Assembly (NCBI RefSeq): GCF_001022965.1
Contig: NZ_LECZ01000027.1
Location: 496,001-560,000, forward strand
Source of the DNA: Enterobacter genomosp. O
GTDB lineage: Bacteria; Pseudomonadota; Gammaproteobacteria; Enterobacterales; Enterobacteriaceae
Length of the DNA stretch: 64,000 nt
Direction: 5' to 3'
The position numbers were made by a program, and so were the translations under genes. Positions 59,474-64,000 of the stretch are shown one piece after another. Every line of letters begins with the position of its first letter. Position 1 is the stretch's first letter. Below the pieces are notes generated by a model that was given only the letters and a program-made list of their open reading frames with translations, made no database searches and was not told the DNA's origin.

Positions 59474-59962
59474 ATGACGCTGATTATGATTTTTCTCGCC
59501 GTTTGCGGCGGCGCGACGCTGAGCATTCAGGCCGCAATCAACGGACAGCTCGGCAGCAGCGTGGGCGTTTTTAAAAGCGCATTTCTGACGTTTTCCGTCG
59601 GCGCGCTGGTGACCGCCCTGCTCATTTTCTTCTTTGAGCCTAAGCAGGCCGTCACGCTGCTGGACGTGCCGAAATGGCAGCTCCTCGGCGCGATGTTTGG
59701 CGTGCCCTATATCGTGATAATGGTCCTTGCCGTGCAGCGGATCGGTACCGCCGTTGCCACGGTCGCAGTCATCTTCGGCCAGCTCACCATGAGCATGCTG
59801 ATTGATAACTTTGGCTGGCTGGGGAATGCGGCCATTCCGTTTTCGACGAGCCGTCTGGGGGCGATTATCTGCCTGGGGATTGCGCTTTTCTTCATTTACT
59901 CGGGCAGTAAAGCCCGCCCAGCGAGCACGGACATCCCCTCGCCCCTTCGGGGAGAGGGTTAG
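59474..59962 (+). CDS. Small DMT-type membrane protein, YdcZ family, second of a pair
   Basis: A 162-residue homolog of the preceding gene with the same helix order (LIMIFLAVCGGATLSIQAAINGQLGSSVG, then PKWQLLGAMFGVPYIVIMVLAVQRIGTAVATVAVIFGQL, then DNFGWLG, then LGAIICLGIALFFIYSGSK). The ATG follows the upstream stop by 3 bp. The last eight residues (PSPLRGEG) are encoded by an intergenic-type repeat element that has invaded or formed the 3' end, so the original protein probably stopped shortly after SGSKARP. Co-expression with its partner suggests a two-component small transporter. Confidence 0.85.
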   Translation: MTLIMIFLAVCGGATLSIQAAINGQLGSSVGVFKSAFLTFSVGALVTALLIFFFEPKQAVTLLDVPKWQLLGAMFGVPYIVIMVLAVQRIGTAVATVAVIFGQLTMSMLIDNFGWLGNAAIPFSTSRLGAIICLGIALFFIYSGSKARPASTDIPSPLRGEG

Positions 59963-59974
59963 GGTGAGGGGAAC
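59938..59974. repeat. Palindromic repeat element overlapping a gene end
   Basis: CTCgCCCC-ttc-GGGGaGAG (59938-59956) followed by GGTTAGGGTGAGGGG. It is of the same type as the element at 43090. It provides the final codons and stop of the second YdcZ gene. Confidence 0.75.
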
Positions 59975-60003
59975 ATACGGCTTTAGTGATCATTCCGGTC
60001 ACT

Positions 60004-60537
60004 TTACGTTCCCTGCAACTTTGTAAAAAACAGCGTCACCGTGGCGACGGTGACGCCAAATTTCTTCATCTCGGTTTTATTAAACAGATGGGTCTCATCC
60101 TGCAGATACATCCAGTCGTCAAACTTCAGTAGCCAGGTGCTCCCGCTGGCTTTTACGTTCATGCTGTAATGCCAGTTAAAGGCGTTGCCCGAGCCTTGCC
60201 CCGTGGCAACCCCTTCGATATCCCCTGCCGTTCCCTCGTAGCGATCGTTCCCCACGCGCCGGATATGCCATACCCGCTGCTGCTTCTCGCCGTCGTCGTA
60301 AACAAAGTGCTCATTGAGCGTCAGCGTATCGCCGATAACGTCCCCGGCGATCTCCACGTGAAAGCGGCGGATCTGTTTGCCGCTGCGATCCTGCACCATC
60401 CCCCACGCTTCGGTTTTGCCCTGGAAATAGTGGAAGATATCCAGCCGCGGCTGCTGCTGGCGATACTCGCTCACCTCGGTGCTACAGCCTGCCAGCAGCA
60501 TCGTAAACGCCAGCGCCAGGGTCAGAATACGTTTCAT
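60004..60537 (-). CDS. DUF3833 lipoprotein
   Basis: A 177-residue lipoprotein. The signal peptide ends in the lipobox LLAGC (lipidated Cys18), and the mature part is a beta-rich lipocalin-like domain of family DUF3833 (LDIFHYFQGKTEAWGMVQDRSGKQIRRFHVEIAG, then ERVWH-type strands, then WLLKFDDWMYLQDETHLFNKTEMKKFG). Its function is unknown; it is found in clusters with the fatty-acid methyltransferase genes upstream. Its ATG overlaps by four bases with the stop of the chalcone-isomerase-like gene. It is the last gene of the six-gene operon. Confidence 0.85.
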   Translation of the reverse strand: MKRILTLALAFTMLLAGCSTEVSEYRQQQPRLDIFHYFQGKTEAWGMVQDRSGKQIRRFHVEIAGDVIGDTLTLNEHFVYDDGEKQQRVWHIRRVGNDRYEGTAGDIEGVATGQGSGNAFNWHYSMNVKASGSTWLLKFDDWMYLQDETHLFNKTEMKKFGVTVATVTLFFTKLQGT

Positions 60538-61058
60538 TTTTGGCCTCCGATTAACTGCTGACGCAGCTCAGGATATTGCGTGCGGGGATCGAGCCAGATG
60601 GCCAGAAAGCGGGTGCTGAACGCCTCTGACTGTCGCGGGCCCAGTGGAATAAACGCTTTCCGGGTGGCCGGCTCGCGATACCAGAACTGCCCCTGCCCGT
60701 CATTGAGGACAAAGGCCAGCTGCGAGCCCGGCCGGACATCCGGCCACAGCGCCTAGAGCATCCGCAGCCAGGCTTCGCTTTGCGGCTCCTGCGCCAGGAT
60801 CCCCTGCGCCTGCCACTGGTCGCGCGTGGCCTCGACCAGCTCATCGCGATCGATGTCGCGGGCGTAGGTAATAATCAGCGCCTGATTCGGGTTCCCCTGG
60901 CCGTAACGCCCGTCGGGGGTAAGCAGCTGAGAGGTATAGACGGTGAAGGGTCCCCAGGTCAGCGTGGCGTCGCCCACCTTGCGCCAGGCCAGCCAGTCGG
61001 CCGCCTGGGCCGCGGGCGTGACGATCGTTAAACAAAGCAGCAGAACCACAGCTCTCAT
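60534..61058 (-). pseudogene. Chalcone-isomerase-like gene with in-frame stop
   Basis: The frame encodes a periplasmic protein of the bacterial chalcone-isomerase-like family (Chalcone_3), 174 codons. A signal peptide (RAVVLLLCLTIVTPAAQA) is followed by DWLAWRKVGDATLTWGPFTVYTSQLLTPDGRYG, then EAWLRML. A TAG stop at 60755-60753 interrupts it, and the same frame goes on ALWPDVRPGSQLAFVLNDGQGQFWY, KAFIPLGPRQSEAF and FLAIWLDPRTQYPELRQQL to a proper stop. That final stop overlaps the DUF3833 start (ATGA), and the gene's start overlaps the DUF2878 stop (ATGA), so the original boundaries are certain. A single CAG-to-TAG or GAG-to-TAG change explains the break. Without read-through only about 100 residues are made. 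A sequencing error is the alternative. Confidence 0.87.
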
Positions 61059-61540
61059 TTTTGTCTCCCCATCAGCAGGTGGAAAAACAGCATCAGCACC
61101 AGCCAGCCCGGCGCCATCCAGCTGACGACGATAAAGGTCGGCTCCAGAAACGTGATGCCGCCCAGCCGCTCGCCGAACAGATAGGCCACCGGCCCTCCCG
61201 CGGCGGCCAGCAGGGTCAGCAGCCAGCCGGGTAACGTGGTGGTACGCGTCAGCTGCGTCCAGACGGTGGCGAACATCAGCCACAATGCCACCATCCATAG
61301 CGGCATCAGGGACTCGCCCGTGAAGGCAATGAGCCCGGTCAGGGCCCAGAGCGCGTCCAGCAGGCTACCCGCCGCCGCCAGCCCGATGGCGTAAAAACGG
61401 TATGCAGGCGGTAACAGCAGGCATGCCAGGATCGCCAGCGCAAGCCAGATAATCAGGCCCTGTTCGCGAAAGAGCACCACCAGCGCCCAGTAAAGATCGA
61501 ACGCGACGGCCAGCAGGAAGACCTGAAGGTAGCGTCTCAT
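61055..61540 (-). CDS. DUF2878 inner-membrane protein
   Basis: A 161-residue, very hydrophobic protein with about five or six transmembrane helices (FLLAVAFDLYWALVVLF, LIIWLALAILACLLLPPA, FYAIGLAAAGSLLDALWAL, LPLWMVALWLMFATVW-type, LLTLLAAAGGPVAYLFGERLGGITF). The GGPVAYLFGERLG block is typical of DUF2878. The function is unknown. It overlaps by four bases both the methyltransferase gene upstream and the chalcone-isomerase-like gene downstream. Confidence 0.85.
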   Translation of the reverse strand: MRRYLQVFLLAVAFDLYWALVVLFREQGLIIWLALAILACLLLPPAYRFYAIGLAAAGSLLDALWALTGLIAFTGESLMPLWMVALWLMFATVWTQLTRTTTLPGWLLTLLAAAGGPVAYLFGERLGGITFLEPTFIVVSWMAPGWLVLMLFFHLLMGRQK

Positions 61541-62757
61541 ACGCGCTCGGCGGTGAGTTGCACCACGCTAATGGTGCGGGCGTTAAACCCGGCTTCGCAG
61601 TAGCCAAAGTAGTACAGCCACATCCGGCGGAACCGTTCATCGAAGCCGAGCTTTTCAATCTCCTGCCAGGCATGAACAAAGCGCTGCCGCCAGTGGGCCA
61701 GCGTGCGGGCGTAGTCCGGCCCCATGTCGAAGAGATTGCGCACCACGAAGTCGGTGTGGCGCGTCATCAGCTCATTCATCGCTGTAATGCTTGGCAAAAA
61801 GCCGCCGGGGAAAATGTAGCGCTGGATAAAATCGACGCTTTTGCTGTAGTCGCGATAGCGCTGATCCTGGATGGTGATGGCCTGAATCGCCATCCGTCCT
61901 CCCGGACGCAGCCGCGTCTGGCAGGTGCGGAAGAACACCGGCAGATAGCGCTCGCCTACGGCCTCAATCATCTCTATCGAGACCAGCTTGTCGTATTGCC
62001 CGGTGAGGTCGCGATAGTCGCAGAGCAGCACCTCAACCCGATCCTGCAGCCCGGCGCGGGCGATCCGCTCCGTCGCCCAGACGTATTGCTCCTGCGAGAG
62101 CGTAGTGGTGGTCACCCGGCAGCCATAATGGCGGGCTGCGTATTCCGCCATCGCGCCCCAGCCGGTGCCGATTTCCAGCAGGTGATCGCCCGGGCTCAGC
62201 GCCAGCTGTTCACACAGGCGCGCCATTTTGGCCTGCTGGGCCGCCGTGAGATCCTGCTCGTCAGCGGTAAACAGCGCGCTGGAGTAGAGCAGCTCTTTAT
62301 CCAGGAAGTGGCTATAAAAGGTGTTGCCCAAATCGTAATGGGCCGCAATATTTTCGCGCGCCTGCGCCCGTGAGTTTCGCCGGGTCCAGTGGCGCAGCCG
62401 CTCCAGCGGCCTGCCGAGCAGGCGAAACCCTTTTTCCAGACGGCCAAGCACCTCGCCGTTGAGCGCCAGCAGTTCCAGCAGCGGCGTGAGATGCGCGGTT
62501 TCCCATTCGCCATCCATCCAGGCTTCTGCCGCGGCAAGGCTGCCGCCCGTTAAGACGCGCCAGTAGACGCCGGGCGAGAGGATCTGCACGTCGGCATGCA
62601 GCGCGGAGGATGTCTCGCCAAAATGAAAGGTCTGCGCCCCTTCTCGCAGCGTGAGCGAGCCGCCGCGAATGCCGCTTAACAGCCTGAAAAGCAGCCAGCG
62701 TGCGATGCGGACGTTGCGCGGGATATCGGGTTCTAGCGCAAAGACGGGATCGGTCAT
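61537..62757 (-). CDS. Cyclopropane-fatty-acyl-phospholipid synthase-like methyltransferase
   Basis: A 406-residue SAM-dependent enzyme acting on unsaturated acyl chains of membrane lipids. After an N-terminal sterol-carrier-like part (about 1-110, HFGETSSALHADVQILSP) come IAAHYDLGNTFYSHFLDKELLYSSALF, the SAM motif LEIGTGWGAMAEYAARHYGCRVTTTTLS, CDYRDLTGQYDKLVSIEMIEAVG and QRYIFPGGFLPS. These are all CfaS-family signatures, including the histidine and glutamate of the active site. It belongs to the cluster type seen with DUF1365 and an FAD oxidoreductase rather than being E. coli-type cfa. Members of such clusters make cyclopropane or methyl-branched (furan precursor) acyl chains; the exact product here is unknown. 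Confidence 0.9.
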   Translation of the reverse strand: MTDPVFALEPDIPRNVRIARWLLFRLLSGIRGGSLTLREGAQTFHFGETSSALHADVQILSPGVYWRVLTGGSLAAAEAWMDGEWETAHLTPLLELLALNGEVLGRLEKGFRLLGRPLERLRHWTRRNSRAQARENIAAHYDLGNTFYSHFLDKELLYSSALFTADEQDLTAAQQAKMARLCEQLALSPGDHLLEIGTGWGAMAEYAARHYGCRVTTTTLSQEQYVWATERIARAGLQDRVEVLLCDYRDLTGQYDKLVSIEMIEAVGERYLPVFFRTCQTRLRPGGRMAIQAITIQDQRYRDYSKSVDFIQRYIFPGGFLPSITAMNELMTRHTDFVVRNLFDMGPDYARTLAHWRQRFVHAWQEIEKLGFDERFRRMWLYYFGYCEAGFNARTISVVQLTAERV

Positions 62758-63476
62758 GAGCGTTCACTCCTGCTGACGGGATGGTTATATAGCGGCATGC
62801 GCTTGAGCCACAGGCGCAGCGCCTGCCAGTAAATGGCGAAAACGGTTTTCAGGGTCATCAGCGGGATGCGCAGCAGCAGCGAGCGCAGCGCCGGGCGGGT
62901 CAGAGGCGCCCGGCGCAGGGCCAGCGTGGCGTCAAACACCTTCGCTTCCTGATGATTTTCAATGTGCATATGTAGCGTGTTGTCCGGGCTGTTAAAGCGC
63001 CAGTGGTAGATCATGTCCATCGGGTTGAAGGGGGAAACGTGAAACGCTTTTTCCGTGGGCTGCGCATCCTGCCCGTTGACGGCATAGTAATGACGCTCAT
63101 TCCACGGCGTATTGCGGACCTCAGCCAGCACCCAGCGCAGGGTTCCCTTCCCGTCATAGCAGTAGTAAAAATTGACCGGATTAAAATGCAGCCCGAAATA
63201 GCGCAGCTGCGTCAGGAGCATAACCCGCCCGTCCGGACGTTCCCCGGTCAGGCTCTCCAGCCTGCTCAGCGCGTTCTCCTTAAGCGGCGTGCCGAGGGGA
63301 TAGTCCGCGTCATGGAACGAGGCGGCGGCAAAGCGATTGCGCCGCACGCCGACGGAGGCCAGCAGCGGCAGTTCATCCAGATCCAGCCAGGCCATAAACA
63401 CGCTGTAGCTAAATTCATGGGTTTTCGGCTGAAGGCGACGGTGGCGTAATACGCCGTGATAGAGGCAGCTGTTCAT
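62754..63476 (-). CDS. DUF1365 family protein
   Basis: A 240-residue protein of family DUF1365: NSCLYHGVLRHRRLQPKTHEFSYSVFMAWLDLDEL at the start, then LTQLRYFGLHFNPVNFYYCYD, EVRNTPWNERHYYAV and KAFHVSPFNPMDMIYHWRF. The C-terminus (IPLMTLKTVFAIYWQALRLWLKRMPLYNHP) is hydrophobic and may lie on the membrane. The biochemical role is not known, but the family goes with the neighbouring FAD oxidoreductase and methyltransferase in many bacteria. Its start follows the oxidoreductase stop by one base, and its own stop overlaps the methyltransferase start. Confidence 0.88.
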   Translation of the reverse strand: MNSCLYHGVLRHRRLQPKTHEFSYSVFMAWLDLDELPLLASVGVRRNRFAAASFHDADYPLGTPLKENALSRLESLTGERPDGRVMLLTQLRYFGLHFNPVNFYYCYDGKGTLRWVLAEVRNTPWNERHYYAVNGQDAQPTEKAFHVSPFNPMDMIYHWRFNSPDNTLHMHIENHQEAKVFDATLALRRAPLTRPALRSLLLRIPLMTLKTVFAIYWQALRLWLKRMPLYNHPVSRSERS

Positions 63477-63477
63477 C

Positions 63478-64000
63478 TCAGTTCCCCTCTCCGGCCGCTA
63501 TCGCATTGACCACGTCCAGCGCGCTGCGCACGCCATCTTCATGAAAACCGTTGTACCAGTAAGCCCCGCAGAACCAGCTCCGCCGCTGACCGTTGATCTC
63601 CCCGCGGCGCGCCTGCGCCCGCCAACTTTGCGGGTTAAACAGCGGATGTTCATAGATAAAGCGTTGCCAGACGAAGCGTTCGTCCACCGGCGTCTCCGGG
63701 TTGAGGGTGACGCAGAACAGCGGGCTGCCCGCAGGCAGCCCCTGCAGAATGTTCATGTTGTAGGTCACGCAGGCGCTGGCCTGCTCCCGATCGCTGAGGC
63801 GGTAGTTCCAGCTGGCCCATGCCCGCTGGCGCACCGGCAGCCAGCGCGGATCGCTGTGCAACACCACCTCGTTGCGCTGCCAGCCGATATCGCCCAGCAC
63901 CTCGCGCTCTGCGGGGGTCGGGTCGCTAAGCATGGCCAGCGCCTGGGCGGAGTGGCAGGCAAAAATCACCTGGTCGAAGGTATGGCTGGCATCGTCGAGC
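63478..64000 (-). CDS. FAD-dependent oxidoreductase (amine-oxidase type), 5' end outside window
   Basis: This is the C-terminal part (about 173 residues) of an NAD(P)/FAD-dependent flavoprotein of the amine oxidase/desaturase superfamily. Visible text begins in frame at the window edge and reads DQVIFACHSAQALAMLSDPTPAEREVLGDIGWQRNEVVLHSDPRWLPVRQRAWASWNY, then GEINGQRRSWFCGAYWYNGFHEDGVRSALDVVNAI, the FAD-binding C-terminal motif. The first codon in the window is internal, not a start. It is the furthest upstream member of the operon that can be seen and probably oxidises or desaturates the methylated acyl chain. Confidence 0.88.
   Translation of the reverse strand, partial: LDDASHTFDQVIFACHSAQALAMLSDPTPAEREVLGDIGWQRNEVVLHSDPRWLPVRQRAWASWNYRLSDREQASACVTYNMNILQGLPAGSPLFCVTLNPETPVDERFVWQRFIYEHPLFNPQSWRAQARRGEINGQRRSWFCGAYWYNGFHEDGVRSALDVVNAIAAGEGN

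Overview
The window looks like a chromosomal segment of an enterobacterium, most likely Enterobacter or a close relative such as Lelliottia or Leclercia. This is inferred from near-identity by eye to E. coli proteins (HrpA, AzoR, YdcF, CybB, YaiL), from enterobacterial REP/BIME repeats, and from a GC-rich coding background with AT-rich accessory gaps. The E. coli gene order azoR-hrpA-ydcF-(aldA)-gapC-cybB is recognisable at 31.8-47.9 kb, but it is interrupted by accessory genes.

Layout. 0.5-3.6 kb: a small Cys-rich orphan, a LysR regulator divergent from an SSAT-like acetyltransferase, a QueH-type epoxyqueuosine reductase and a DUF883 membrane protein. 3.6-29.2 kb: a biofilm-adhesin locus. 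It holds an HTH-EAL protein, a winged-helix regulator and, on the minus strand, a TolC-like outer-membrane factor, a 6001-residue BapA/LapF-type adhesin, a type I ABC exporter and an HlyD-type adaptor. The adhesin carries about 43 Ig-like domains, most of them in a six-domain super-repeat of exactly 599 residues (1797 bp), then five domains of a second Ig type, a calcium-loop FG-GAP/VCBS region and a type I secretion C-terminus.

29.9-36.3 kb: a DeoR-type regulator with a Gfo/Idh/MocA oxidoreductase, cybB, gapC, two tandem orphan DUF1120 exported proteins and ydcF. 36.7-43.1 kb: an MHS-family transporter, a complete tripartite MFS efflux system (inner-membrane pump, adaptor, outer-membrane lipoprotein) and an O-methyltransferase gene broken by one in-frame stop. 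43.1-49.2 kb: hrpA, azoR, an RluA-family synthase and yaiL.

49.5-58.9 kb is a sulfur-themed region. It has a MesX-MesD folate-independent methionine synthase pair with MetR-like sites upstream, then an operon with a fused double permease, an ATPase and an arylsulfotransferase-thioredoxin fusion, divergent from its substrate-binding protein, and two LysR regulators. 59.0-60.0 kb holds two small YdcZ-type transporters. 60.0-64.0 kb is a tightly overlapped six-gene minus-strand operon (FAD oxidoreductase, DUF1365, cyclopropane-fatty-acid-synthase-like methyltransferase, DUF2878, chalcone-isomerase-like, DUF3833) that probably modifies membrane fatty acids. One of its genes has an in-frame stop, and the first gene runs off the window. 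I saw no tRNA, rRNA, CRISPR array, insertion sequence or prophage.
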